The notes under the pieces: generated by a model
The model's database searches: none
Seen by the model: the letters and a program-made list of their open reading frames with translations, nothing else
Told to the model about the DNA's origin: nothing
Assembly: GCF_042646425.1 (NCBI RefSeq)
Contig: NZ_JBHRTR010000012.1
Coordinates: forward strand, 1-8,979
Reading direction: 5' to 3'
Source: Marinibaculum pumilum
GTDB taxonomy: Bacteria; Pseudomonadota; Alphaproteobacteria; Ferrovibrionales; Ferrovibrionaceae
DNA length: 8,979 nucleotides
Shown: piece after piece, positions 1 to 6,815 of the stretch
Layout: the number at the start of each line of letters is the position of its first letter
Numbering within the stretch: the first letter of the stretch is position 1
Position numbers and translations under genes: made by a program

Positions 1-46
1 ATTCCGCCAGAACGCTCGTTTCCAAGTAGAATCAATGCCATGCACC

Positions 47-98
47 CCGTCATCCGAAATCGTGCCGGACAGCACTGGGTCAAGCCCGAGGATGACGG
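47..98. repeat. Extragenic palindromic element, 9-bp perfect outer arms
   Basis: CCGTCATCC at 47-55 is matched exactly by its reverse complement GGATGACGG at 90-98, with 34 bp between. The right half (GGGTCAAGCCCGAGGATGACGG, 77-98) resembles the GTCATCCTCGGGCTTGACCC-type palindromes that I recall as dispersed in many alphaproteobacterial genomes. The left inner half has diverged from that symmetry. It may act as a weak transcription stop for hyuA or simply be a dispersed repeat. The same CCGTCATCC start recurs at 8641 beside another palindrome. Confidence 0.55.
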
Positions 99-112
99 AG
101 AAGGGGGGGCGT

Positions 113-129
113 GGCGGCGGGATGCCGCC
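113..129 (-). terminator. Possible weak terminator hairpin after hyuA
   Basis: GGCGGC (113-118) pairs perfectly with GCCGCC (124-129) around a 5-nt loop, and the stem begins 5 bp beyond the hyuA stop codon. The stem is all G-C, but no T-run follows on the minus strand (the next bases read ACGCCCCCCC). It is therefore at best a hairpin that slows polymerase or protects the 3' end of the mRNA. A chance GC palindrome in GC-rich DNA is a real alternative. Confidence 0.3.
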
Positions 130-134
130 GGCCC

Positions 135-2180
135 CTATCCCTCGCTGATCCGCAGGAAGCCGTAATCGTCGACCCGCAGGCGCTGGCCCGGCAGGACCAT
201 CGTGGTCGACGAGGCCTCCTCGACCAGGGCAGGGCCGGCGGCCTCGAAGCCGGGCGGCAGCAGGCGGCGCAGGAAGACGGCGGTGTCGGCGACGCCATCC
301 TCGCCGAAATCGACCTTGCGGGTGCCGATCCGCGCCTTCGCGGCATCCAGCCCGGTCCCGTCCAGAGGGGCCAGGTCGGGGCGCAGCACCTGCGCCTCGG
401 CCGTCAGGTGGAAATGCACGAACTCCACCGGCGTGTCGTCCAGCCGGAAGGTGAAGGCGCGCTCATGCGCCGTGTGGAACGCTTCCAGCACCGCCTCCCG
501 GCCGTCGCGGCCGAGGTCGGTGGGGAAGCGCACGCTGTGCTCCTGGCCCTCGTAGCGCATCTCCAGGTCGGTGGCGAAGGTGAGTGCGTCGGGATCCACG
601 CCCTGCAGGCCGGCGAAATAGGCGCGGGCCTCGGCCTTCATCTCCTCGAAGATCGTCGCGACCGCGTCCTGCCCGGTATCGGCCGCCGGCATGAAGCGGG
701 TGCGCACCAGGTCCAGCCGCGGCGCGGTGGCCAGCATGCCCCAGGCGGAGAAGACGCCGGGATGGGCGGGGATCAGGGTCTCCCGCACGTTCAGCTCCCG
801 CCCCAGCCGGGCGGCATGCATCGGCCCGCCGCCGCCGGAGGCGACCAGCACGAAGTCGCGCGGGTCGTAGCCGCGCTGGACGGAGACGATCTTCAGCGCG
901 TCGATCATCGACGCCTCGGCGATCCGTACCGCCGCCCGTGCCGCTGCAGCGACGTCGGTCCCCAGCTGCTCCGCCAGCGGCGCATAGGCCGCCTCCGCCA
1001 GGTCGGGGCGCAGGGTCAGGCGGCCTTCGGCGAACTGCTCGGGGTCCAGCACGCCGGCCAGGCACATCGCGTCGGTGACGGTGGGGTCGGTGCCGCCGCG
1101 GCCATAGCAGGCCGGCCCGGGATCGGCGCCCGCGCTGACCGGGCCGACCCGCAGGCGCCCGCCCTCGGCGAACCAGGCGATGGAACCGCCGCCGGCGCCG
1201 ATCTCCACGATGTCGATCACCGGCACCTTCACCGGGAAGCCGGGGAAGGCGCGGGTGCGCTCCAGATGATATTCGGTCGTGACCTTCGGCGCGCCGTCCT
1301 CGATCAGCGAGCATTTCGCCGTGGTGCCGCCGATGTCGAGCGAGATCACGTTGGGTTCGTTCACCGCGCGGCCGACGATGGCGGCGCCGATCACCCCGCC
1401 GGCCGGGCCGGATTCGATCAGGGTGATCGGATGCGCGCGCGCCTGGGCGAAGGCCGTTGTGCCGCCGTTCGACTGCATCGCCAGCAGCGGGCAGTCCAGG
1501 CCGATCTCCGACAGCCTTCCTTCCAGTTTCGTGAAGTAGCGCTCCACGATCGGCTGCACGCAGGCGTTCAGCACCGCGGTGTTGGTGCGCTCATATTCCC
1601 GCCATTCCCGGGTCACCTCGTGGGAGGCGGTGACGGCCAGGTCCGGCAGCAGCTCCCGCAGCAGGGCGGCGCATTGCGCCTCGTGCTCCGGAAAGGCGAA
1701 GGAATGCAGGAACATCACCGCCGCGGCCTCGACACCCTCGGCCTTCAGGGCTTCGGCCACCGCCGCGACATCGTCGCGGTTCAGCGGCTCCAGCACGTCG
1801 CCCTCCGCCGTCACCCGCTCCCGCACCTCGAAGCGCAGGGCGCGGGGCACGAAGGGGACCGGCGACAGGAAGGTCAGGTTGTAGAGGTCGGGCCGGTTGC
1901 CGCGGCCGATCTCCAGCACGTCGCGGAAGCCGGCGGTGGTGACCAGCGCCGTCTTCACCCCCTTCCGCTCGGTGATCGCGTTGATCACCGTGGTGCCGCC
2001 ATGGGCGAAATAGCTGACATCCGCCGGCGGCAGCTCCGACAGGCGGATCGCGTCGATCACCCCGCCCGACGGGTCCGCCGGGGTGGTCAGCGCCTTGGTG
2101 ATGAAAACGTCGCCGCTCTCGGCGTCGAAATGGACCAGGTCGGTGAAGGTGCCGCCGACATCCGTCGCCATGCGTCCCAT
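135..2180 (-). CDS. hyuA: Hydantoinase/oxoprolinase family protein, subunit A (HyuA-like)
   Basis: 681 aa, the usual length for HyuA-type proteins. It belongs to the ATP-binding ASKHA-fold family of N-methylhydantoinase A, 5-oxoprolinase N-half and acetone/acetophenone carboxylase subunits. These couple ATP hydrolysis to ring opening or carboxylation in the cytoplasm with a HyuB-type partner. Motifs seen: N-terminal phosphate-binding DVGGTFTD (7-14), HGGTTV (60-65), MQSNGG (235-240), SGPAGG (257-262), second phosphate-binding DIGGTTAK (282-289), GAGGGSI (328-334), GADPGPACYG (351-360), and ASGGGGPMHA (447-456). A less conserved C-terminal domain follows. The start at 2180 has GAGGGG six bases upstream and sits just before the DVGGTFTD strand. 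An earlier in-frame ATG at 2267 would overlap hyuB and add 29 unconserved residues. The substrate (hydantoin, 5-oxoproline, ketone or other) cannot be decided. The family call is secure; the symbol denotes the family, not a proven reaction. Confidence 0.93.
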   Translation of the reverse strand: MGRMATDVGGTFTDLVHFDAESGDVFITKALTTPADPSGGVIDAIRLSELPPADVSYFAHGGTTVINAITERKGVKTALVTTAGFRDVLEIGRGNRPDLYNLTFLSPVPFVPRALRFEVRERVTAEGDVLEPLNRDDVAAVAEALKAEGVEAAAVMFLHSFAFPEHEAQCAALLRELLPDLAVTASHEVTREWREYERTNTAVLNACVQPIVERYFTKLEGRLSEIGLDCPLLAMQSNGGTTAFAQARAHPITLIESGPAGGVIGAAIVGRAVNEPNVISLDIGGTTAKCSLIEDGAPKVTTEYHLERTRAFPGFPVKVPVIDIVEIGAGGGSIAWFAEGGRLRVGPVSAGADPGPACYGRGGTDPTVTDAMCLAGVLDPEQFAEGRLTLRPDLAEAAYAPLAEQLGTDVAAAARAAVRIAEASMIDALKIVSVQRGYDPRDFVLVASGGGGPMHAARLGRELNVRETLIPAHPGVFSAWGMLATAPRLDLVRTRFMPAADTGQDAVATIFEEMKAEARAYFAGLQGVDPDALTFATDLEMRYEGQEHSVRFPTDLGRDGREAVLEAFHTAHERAFTFRLDDTPVEFVHFHLTAEAQVLRPDLAPLDGTGLDAAKARIGTRKVDFGEDGVADTAVFLRRLLPPGFEAAGPALVEEASSTTMVLPGQRLRVDDYGFLRISEG

Positions 2181-2186
2181 GCGGCG

Positions 2187-2192
2187 CCCCTC
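2187..2192 (-). promoter_or_regulatory. hyuA ribosome binding site overlapping the hyuB stop
   Basis: On the minus strand the sequence reads TGAGGGGCGCCGC followed by ATG. GAGGGG is a good Shine-Dalgarno core, six bases before the hyuA start. Its first two bases are also the last two of the hyuB TGA stop codon (2191-2193). A ribosome ending hyuB is thus placed directly on the hyuA start signal, which fits translational coupling of two subunits needed in equal amounts. This site fixes the hyuA start at 2180. Confidence 0.7.
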
Positions 2193-3945
2193 AGGCCGCG
2201 CCGCGAAGCGCGGCGGTGGCGCCGGCGTCCACGGCATTGCCGCGGATCTCCACGCCATAGGCCGCACGCGCCTGCGCCGCGGTCAGGTAGCCGTTGCGCA
2301 CGTCGGCCAGCACGGCCTCGGGGGCGCGTGCCTTCGGATCGCCCCAGCCGCCGCCGCCGCCGGTATGGATGCGGATGCGGTCGCCGGGCTCCAGCGGGAT
2401 GGTGGGCGTGCGGGTGATGCGGCGCACGTCCCGGCCGCGGATCAGCTCGATATAGTTGGTGCCGCCGTCGGCGCCGCCGTCCTGGCCCCAGGCCGGGGTC
2501 TGCGACCGGCCGTAGGAGGCGTAGAGGAAGGTGCCCGCACCCGTCACCTCGAACTCGCGGACCAGGCCGAAGCCGCCGCGCTGCCGGCCGGCGCCGGCGC
2601 CCTGTTCCACGTCCAGGCCGTACTGGCGGATGCGCAAGGGGGTCTTCGCCTCCACCAGTTCCACCGAATGGTTGTAGGTGTCGCCGTCCATCAGCGCGAT
2701 CAGCCCGCCGGTGCCGTCGGCGGACTGCCCGGCGCCCCAGCCGCCATGCTGCGGCTCCAGGTGGACGAAGGTGTCGCCGGTCTTGTCGTTGTGGCCGGCG
2801 ATATAGGTTCCGCAGAGGCTGGCATAGGAACCGGCGGAGAAGCGCTCCGGCACCAGCGGCGCCAGCGCCTTCCAGACCAGCTCCGCCGCATGGGCGGTGG
2901 ATTCGAAATACCATCCGGTGGCGGCCGGCTTCTGCGCGCTGAACACGGTGCCGTCCGGCACCGTGATGGTCAGCGGTGCGAACCAGCCCTCGTTCGACGG
3001 CTGGTGCGGGCCGGCGAAGGCCTTGAACACCGCCCGCACCGCCGAGCCCAGGCCGGAGCGCGAGCAGTTGATCGGCGCCGCCCGCTGCGCGGCGCTGCCG
3101 GTGAAGTCGATCTCCATCGCCTCGCCGCGCACGGTGACCTTCACCTGCACATGGATCGGCTCGTCGACCAGCCCGTCGCCGTCGATCACGTCAGTGGCCT
3201 CGTAAGCCCCGTCGGGCAGGGCGGCGATGGCGGCGCGGCTGATCGCGGCGCTCTTTTCCTGCAGCTCGGCGAAGGTCGCGCGCACCACCTCGGCACCATA
3301 CTTGGCGCATGTCTCGGCCAGCCGGTCGTCGGCGATGCGGACGGCTGCCAGCTCCGCATTCAGGTCGCCCTGCGACATCCGCGGCAGGCGGACATTGGCG
3401 GCCAGCATCTCGAACACCGCGTCCTGCCGCACCCCGCCGTCGAACAGCTTCAGGCCGGGCAGGCGTATGCCTTCCTCGAAGATCTCCCTGGAATCCGGCG
3501 ACAGGCTGCCCAGCACCTTGCCGCCGACCTCCGACCAGTGGGCGACCGCCACGGCGAAGGCCAGCACCTCGCCGCCGGAAAAGACCGGCTTGCAGATGCA
3601 GACATCGGCGGTGTGGGTGCCGCCTTCATAGGGGTCGTTCATGATGAAGACGTCGCCCTCGCGGATGCGGCCGGCGAACTTGCGGCGCAGGAACCGCACC
3701 TGGTCGGAGAACATGCCGGTGAAGACGGTGATGCCGTTGGACTGGGCGACCAGCCGGCCCTCTGCATCGGTCAGGCCGCAGGCGAAGTCCAGCACCTCGT
3801 AGATCACCGGGCTCATGCTGGCGCGGGCCAGCACGATTCCCATCTCGTCGGCGATCGCCAGCAGGCGGTTGGCGATGATCTCGCGGGCGATGGCGTCGTC
3901 GCCCCTGCGGACGACAGCATGGTTGGCGGCAGAGGTGACAGTCAT
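2191..3945 (-). CDS. hyuB: Hydantoinase/oxoprolinase family protein, subunit B (HyuB-like)
   Basis: 584 aa, typical for the Hydantoinase_B family, which forms the second subunit with HyuA-type proteins in N-methylhydantoinase, 5-oxoprolinase and acetone/acetophenone carboxylase complexes. Seen in order: N-terminal helical region with VLDFACGLTD and LVAQSN (51-70), the hallmark NDPYEGGTHTAD (103-114), AHWSEVGG (135-142), SREIFEEGIRLP (152-163), IDFTGS in the middle, and near the end GGGGGWGDP (529-537). The last is followed by the usual helical tail with LADVRNGYLTAAQARAAYGV. The start at 3945 follows a modest GAGAG site five bases upstream and begins close to the conserved N-terminus. An in-frame ATG at 4053 would add 36 low-complexity residues running into the promoter region. 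It is the first gene of a two-gene unit with hyuA, 10 bp apart. No transporter or regulator that would reveal the substrate lies in the window. Confidence 0.93.
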   Translation of the reverse strand: MTVTSAANHAVVRRGDDAIAREIIANRLLAIADEMGIVLARASMSPVIYEVLDFACGLTDAEGRLVAQSNGITVFTGMFSDQVRFLRRKFAGRIREGDVFIMNDPYEGGTHTADVCICKPVFSGGEVLAFAVAVAHWSEVGGKVLGSLSPDSREIFEEGIRLPGLKLFDGGVRQDAVFEMLAANVRLPRMSQGDLNAELAAVRIADDRLAETCAKYGAEVVRATFAELQEKSAAISRAAIAALPDGAYEATDVIDGDGLVDEPIHVQVKVTVRGEAMEIDFTGSAAQRAAPINCSRSGLGSAVRAVFKAFAGPHQPSNEGWFAPLTITVPDGTVFSAQKPAATGWYFESTAHAAELVWKALAPLVPERFSAGSYASLCGTYIAGHNDKTGDTFVHLEPQHGGWGAGQSADGTGGLIALMDGDTYNHSVELVEAKTPLRIRQYGLDVEQGAGAGRQRGGFGLVREFEVTGAGTFLYASYGRSQTPAWGQDGGADGGTNYIELIRGRDVRRITRTPTIPLEPGDRIRIHTGGGGGWGDPKARAPEAVLADVRNGYLTAAQARAAYGVEIRGNAVDAGATAALRGAA

Positions 3946-3981
3946 GCGGGCTCTCGCGGCTGGCAGGAATTGACAGGCGTA

Positions 3982-4011
3982 TGCATAGCCGATGGGGGCG
4001 CGGCGGTGCAA
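3982..4011 (-). promoter_or_regulatory. Candidate sigma70-like promoter for hyuBA
   Basis: On the minus strand TTGCAC (4006-4011) is followed after 18 bp by TATGCA (3982-3987), about 36 bp before the hyuB start. Both boxes are recognisable but imperfect. The -10 box lies in an 8-bp perfect palindrome, TATGCATA (3980-3987). The divergent region has no other match this good in the hyuB direction. Confidence 0.35.
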
Positions 4012-4046
4012 AGCCGATGCCGCGTTGCGGCAGGCCATATTGCGGT

Positions 4047-4074
4047 GTGACAAGCCGCAGCGAGGCTGTAGAGA
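4047..4074 (+). promoter_or_regulatory. Weak candidate promoter for the FMN oxidoreductase gene
   Basis: GTGACA (4047-4052, one base from TTGACA) is followed after 16 bp by TAGAGA (4069-4074), a poor -10 box, 35 bp before the GTG start. Better-looking alternatives were not found in the 164-bp divergent region. The call is tentative. Confidence 0.22.
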
Positions 4075-4096
4075 TAGGCCGCAAATTCATTCTTGC

Positions 4097-4103
4097 GGGG
4101 AGG
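4097..4103 (+). promoter_or_regulatory. Ribosome binding site that decides a GTG start
   Basis: GGGGAGG lies six bases before the GTG at 4110. This strong Shine-Dalgarno sequence and the conserved TRITELFGIEHPIIQGGM that follows show that translation begins at GTG. The upstream in-frame ATG at 3981 has no such site and would add 43 unconserved residues. Confidence 0.8.
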
Positions 4104-4109
4104 ACCGAC

Positions 4110-5087
4110 GTGAAGACGCGCATCACCGAGCTGTTCGGCATCGAGCATCCGATCATCCAGGGCGGCATGCATTATGTCGGCTATGCCGACCTGGCGGCGG
4201 CCGTCTCCAATGCCGGCGGGCTGGGCATCATCACCGCCCTGACCCAGCCGACGCCGGACGACCTGGCGCGCGAGATCGCCCGCTGCCGGGAGATGACCGA
4301 CAAGCCGTTCGGCGTGAACCTGACCTTCCTTCCGGCGGTGAAGCCGCCGGACTATCCGAACTATGTGAAGGCGATTGTCGACGGCGGCGTGAAGATCGTT
4401 GAGACCGCCGGCAACAACCCCGCCAAGTGGCTGCCGGGCCTGAAGGAGGCCGGCATCAGGGTGATCCACAAATGCACCTCGGTGCGGCATTCCCTGAAGG
4501 CGGAGTCGATCGGCTGCGACGCGGTCAGCGTCGACGGCTTCGAATGTGGCGGCCATCCGGGCGAGGACGACGTGCCGAACATGATCCTGCTGCCGCGCGC
4601 GGCGGAGGAGCTGACGATCCCCTTCGTCGCCTCCGGCGGCATGGCGGATGCGCGTTCCCTGGTGGCCTCTCTGGCGCTGGGCGCGGACGGCATGAACATG
4701 GGCACCCGCTTCATCGCCACGAAGGAGGCGCCGGTGCATGAGAAGGTGAAGCAGGCGCTGGTGGCCGCCAGCGAGCTGGACACCCGCCTGGTGATGCGGC
4801 CGCTGCGCAACACCGAGCGGGTGCTGGTCAATGCCGGGGTGGAGCGCCTGCTGGAGAAGGAGAGGAAGCTGGGCGCCGACCTGAAGTTCGAGGACATCCT
4901 GCCCGAGGTCGCCGGCATCTATCCGAAGGTGATGAAGGAAGGCGATATCGAGGCCGGCGCCTGGAGCTGCGGCATGGTCGCGGGCCTGATCCACGACGTG
5001 CCCACCTGCAAGGAGCTGATCGACCGGATCGTGGGCGAGGCGGAGGCGATCATCCGCGGCCGGCTGGACAAGTTCCTGGCGGCATAG
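4110..5087 (+). CDS. FMN-dependent oxidoreductase, nitronate monooxygenase superfamily, PA1024-like NADH:quinone reductase type
   Basis: 325 aa, TIM-barrel flavoprotein of the nitronate monooxygenase/2-nitropropane dioxygenase superfamily. Visible motifs: IIQGGMHYVG (15-24), AGGLGIITAL (35-44), FGVNLTFLP (67-75), VETAGNNP (97-104), IHKCTSVRHSLKAE (119-132), DGFECGGHPGEDD (142-154), SGGMADARSL (175-184) and MGTRFIAT (197-204). These closely recall Pseudomonas aeruginosa PA1024, which established work moved from nitronate monooxygenase to a class of NADH:quinone reductases. The HKCT, DGFEC-GHPGEDD and GTRF blocks are the best guide. His149 in GHPGE is where superfamily members carry the active-site histidine. 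The likely role is cytoplasmic two-electron reduction of quinones with NADH; nitronate oxidation is the older label and not excluded. It is divergent from hyuBA and converges with the DUF4010 gene, so it is probably monocistronic. The GTG start is set by a strong ribosome site. The superfamily call is secure; the quinone reductase class is an inference from recalled motifs. Confidence 0.9.
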   Translation: MKTRITELFGIEHPIIQGGMHYVGYADLAAAVSNAGGLGIITALTQPTPDDLAREIARCREMTDKPFGVNLTFLPAVKPPDYPNYVKAIVDGGVKIVETAGNNPAKWLPGLKEAGIRVIHKCTSVRHSLKAESIGCDAVSVDGFECGGHPGEDDVPNMILLPRAAEELTIPFVASGGMADARSLVASLALGADGMNMGTRFIATKEAPVHEKVKQALVAASELDTRLVMRPLRNTERVLVNAGVERLLEKERKLGADLKFEDILPEVAGIYPKVMKEGDIEAGAWSCGMVAGLIHDVPTCKELIDRIVGEAEAIIRGRLDKFLAA

Positions 5088-5099
5088 AAGCGGTTTTCG

Positions 5100-6398
5100 T
5101 CAGGCCGCGGCGGCCAGGAAAAAGGCTGCCGCGGCCGCTGCCAGTCCGGCGGCCGTGCCCAGGCTGACCAGCAGCGCGGTGCGCGGCGCGGCGAGCGCCC
5201 AGGCCAGGCCGCACTTGGCCAGCATGTTGGCCAGCACCGCCAGCGCGATGCCGGATGCGGCGGTGGCGGCGGGGGTCTCGCCTGCATCGGTCCCCGCCAG
5301 GCCGGCGAGCGAGACGGTCGGCGCGTCGACATCGGCGAGGCCGGAGACGAAGGCCAGGACCTGCAGCCCCGCATCGCCGAAGGTCTGGGCCAGCAGGCCG
5401 GCCAGCACCGAGACGATGGCGATCAGCGCGCCGAACTTCAGCACCTCCCACAGGTCGAGCGGGTTCGGCAGGGCCGGCGGCGCGGTCGCCTTCAGCCGCT
5501 CCCGCCGCAGCAGGACCAGCCCGCCGCCCGCTGCGCTGATGGCGGCGGCGGCCAGGGCGGCCGGCGCCAGGCGCAGCCCGACCTCGGGCGCCAGGACGAA
5601 GGCGACGACCGGCACCCGCAGGTACATCACCGCGAAGCTCATCAGGATGCCGGCGGCGGCCAGCCCGGAGGGCACGCCGTTGCGGGCAATGCCGGCGGGC
5701 CGGCTGAGCCGCGCCAGGCCGGCCGTGGTCGCGGTGGAGGAGGCGAGCCCGCCCACCAGACCGGCGAGCAGCAGGCCCTGCCGCGCGCCCATCGCCTTGA
5801 TCGCCACATAGCCGGCGAAGCTGACCAGCGCGATCAGGATGGTCATCGACCAGACCAGATAGGGGTTCAGCAGATCCAGCGGCCCCACCGGACGGTCCGG
5901 CAGCAGCGGCAGGACGATCAGGCTCATCGCCAGCAGGATCAGCGCGGAGCGAAGCTCCGGCCAGGTCAGCTTCGCCAGCCAGCCGTGCAGCGCGTTCTTC
6001 AGCGCCAGGAACAGGGTCATCGCCACCGCCGCCGCGCCGGCCAGCGCCAGCGACCCGACCGCGGCATAGCCGGCCAGGGCATAGGTGCAGAGCGCGGCGA
6101 TCACCGTGGTGATGCCGTAATCACCGCTGTCCTTTGCCTCCCGCCAGCGGAAGCCGGCGACGGCACCGGTCGCCAGCACCGCGCCGGCGGCGAACGGGGC
6201 CGGCCCGAACGGCGCGGCGAGCAGGCCGAGCACCCCACCCGCCAGGCCGATCAGCGCGAAGGTGCGCAGGCCCGCGGTGCGGCGCTGTTCCTCCGTCTCG
6301 CGGGTCTGCCAGCCGCGCTCCAGCCCCACCAGGGTGCCGATGGCGAGCGCGACGGCGAGGCGCTGGAAGATTTCGAGGTCGGTCATGGTGTGGAGCAT
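5100..6398 (-). CDS. MgtC/SapB-DUF4010 family integral membrane protein
   Basis: 432 aa, strongly hydrophobic, with roughly twelve membrane segments by eye, in two halves. The N-terminal half looks like MgtC/SapB: FQRLAVALAIGTLVGLERGW (11-30), then GLRTFALIGLAGG (43-55), and a DYGITTVIAALCTYALAG segment (93-110). The C-terminal half matches DUF4010: ASSTATTAGLARLSR (219-233), LRVPVVAFVL (260-269) and FVSGLADVDAPTVSLAGL (350-367), ending in an Ala-rich helix (409-432). The biochemical role of this family is not established. Links to magnesium stress come from MgtC itself and may not carry over. Two starts are possible, 6398 (chosen, longest) and 6386 (MTDLEIF, nearer the family norm); neither has a clear ribosome site. 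The stop lies 12 bp from the convergent oxidoreductase stop. It is divergently oriented from mntA. Confidence 0.88.
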   Translation of the reverse strand: MLHTMTDLEIFQRLAVALAIGTLVGLERGWQTRETEEQRRTAGLRTFALIGLAGGVLGLLAAPFGPAPFAAGAVLATGAVAGFRWREAKDSGDYGITTVIAALCTYALAGYAAVGSLALAGAAAVAMTLFLALKNALHGWLAKLTWPELRSALILLAMSLIVLPLLPDRPVGPLDLLNPYLVWSMTILIALVSFAGYVAIKAMGARQGLLLAGLVGGLASSTATTAGLARLSRPAGIARNGVPSGLAAAGILMSFAVMYLRVPVVAFVLAPEVGLRLAPAALAAAAISAAGGGLVLLRRERLKATAPPALPNPLDLWEVLKFGALIAIVSVLAGLLAQTFGDAGLQVLAFVSGLADVDAPTVSLAGLAGTDAGETPAATAASGIALAVLANMLAKCGLAWALAAPRTALLVSLGTAAGLAAAAAAFFLAAAA

Positions 6399-6422
6399 CG
6401 CGAGAAGTGGGCCGCGTCACGA

Positions 6423-6451
6423 TTGGAGCTTTAAAGGCACAGGACTACAAT
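6423..6451 (+). promoter_or_regulatory. Sigma70-like promoter for mntA-hepT
   Basis: TTGGAG (6423-6428) and TACAAT (6446-6451) are separated by exactly 17 bp. The -10 box matches five of six consensus bases, and the -35 keeps the TTG core. Transcription would start near 6458, about 43 bp before mntA. This is the best promoter-like sequence in the window and suggests that the toxin-antitoxin pair is transcribed on its own. Confidence 0.5.
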
Positions 6452-6485
6452 CCCGCGGTGCGTTGACAGGCGAACTGGCTTTCCC

Positions 6486-6492
6486 GAGGAGG
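6486..6492 (+). promoter_or_regulatory. mntA ribosome binding site
   Basis: GAGGAGG sits eight bases before the ATG at 6501, a near-perfect anti-16S match. It supports 6501 as the start and implies strong translation of the antitoxin, the first gene of the pair. Confidence 0.7.
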
Positions 6493-6500
6493 CGGGCGCG

Positions 6501-6815
6501 ATGCATGCGGAGATTGCGGCGAAGCGGCAGGCAATGGCAGATCTTTGCCGCCGCTACGGCGTGACGCGCCTGGACGTTTTCGGCTCCGCTGCCCGCGGCG
6601 TGGACTTCGATCCGGCCAACAGCGATGCCGATTTTCTCGTGACTTTCCGTCCGGAAGTCCATGCCGACATGGTGGCGTTTCTGGATTTCAAGGAGGCGCT
6701 CGAGCAGCTGCTTCGACGCCAGGTCGACCTGATCGATCGCCGGGCGATCGAGGCGAGCCGCAACCCGATCCGGCGTCGGAACATCCTGACCGAAGCCGAA
6801 ACGGTTTATGGCTGA
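6501..6815 (+). CDS. mntA: MntA-type minimal nucleotidyltransferase antitoxin
   Basis: 104 aa, a single-domain minimal nucleotidyltransferase of the pol-beta-like fold. Seen: VTRLDVFGSAARG (21-33) followed by SDADFLV (41-47), so the metal- and nucleotide-binding pattern is Gly28-Ser29, Asp42 and Asp44. A third acidic residue, Asp76, sits in VDLID after a helical stretch (FKEALEQLLRRQVDLID). In the studied MntA-HepT systems this enzyme silences its HEPN partner by adding AMP groups to a tyrosine near the HEPN active site. The spacing between GS and DxD is 12 residues, against 10 in the classical GSX10DXD description, giving a slightly longer loop (GVDFDPAN). It overlaps hepT by 8 bp, a typical arrangement. 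Catalytic residues look intact, so the antitoxin is probably active. A solitary nucleotidyltransferase of another role is less likely given the next gene. Confidence 0.88.
   Translation: MHAEIAAKRQAMADLCRRYGVTRLDVFGSAARGVDFDPANSDADFLVTFRPEVHADMVAFLDFKEALEQLLRRQVDLIDRRAIEASRNPIRRRNILTEAETVYG

Larger units (their letters stand above)
1..134. other. Non-coding head of window, downstream of hyuA
   Basis: No gene can be supported here. It lies just past the stop codon of the minus-strand hyuA gene. It contains a 52-bp palindromic element (47-98) and a GC hairpin (113-129), listed separately. Bases 3-29 read as a short open stretch ending in TAG (tail SARTLVSK) on the plus strand. This could be the end of a gene outside the window, but eight codons are too few to support that. 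Confidence 0.5.

Noticed and set aside
111..2417. Very long plus-strand open frame (768 codons) antisense to hyuA
   Set aside because: It mirrors the codon structure of hyuA in GC-rich DNA. The translation is rich in R, G, A, H and Q with no family motif, while the opposite strand shows a full set of conserved hydantoinase motifs.
2083..4050. Long plus-strand open frame (655 codons) antisense to hyuB
   Set aside because: Same GC-driven shadow effect; the minus strand carries clear HyuB motifs from end to end.
3942..4994. Minus-strand open frame of 350 codons opposite the FMN oxidoreductase
   Set aside because: No motif, composition of a shadow frame, and the plus strand encodes an intact flavoprotein with a strong ribosome site.
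5103..5115. GGCCGCGGCGGCC palindrome between the convergent genes as a terminator
   Set aside because: It lies in the Ala-rich 3' coding end of the DUF4010 gene, has a minimal loop and no T-run on either strand. GC-rich alanine codons explain it.
6463..6468. Perfect TTGACA box before mntA (the 10-mer TTGACAGGCG also occurs at 3970)
   Set aside because: At 16-18 bp downstream of both sites there is no -10-like sequence. Upstream of mntA that position falls on the ribosome binding site. The shared 10-mer is probably chance.
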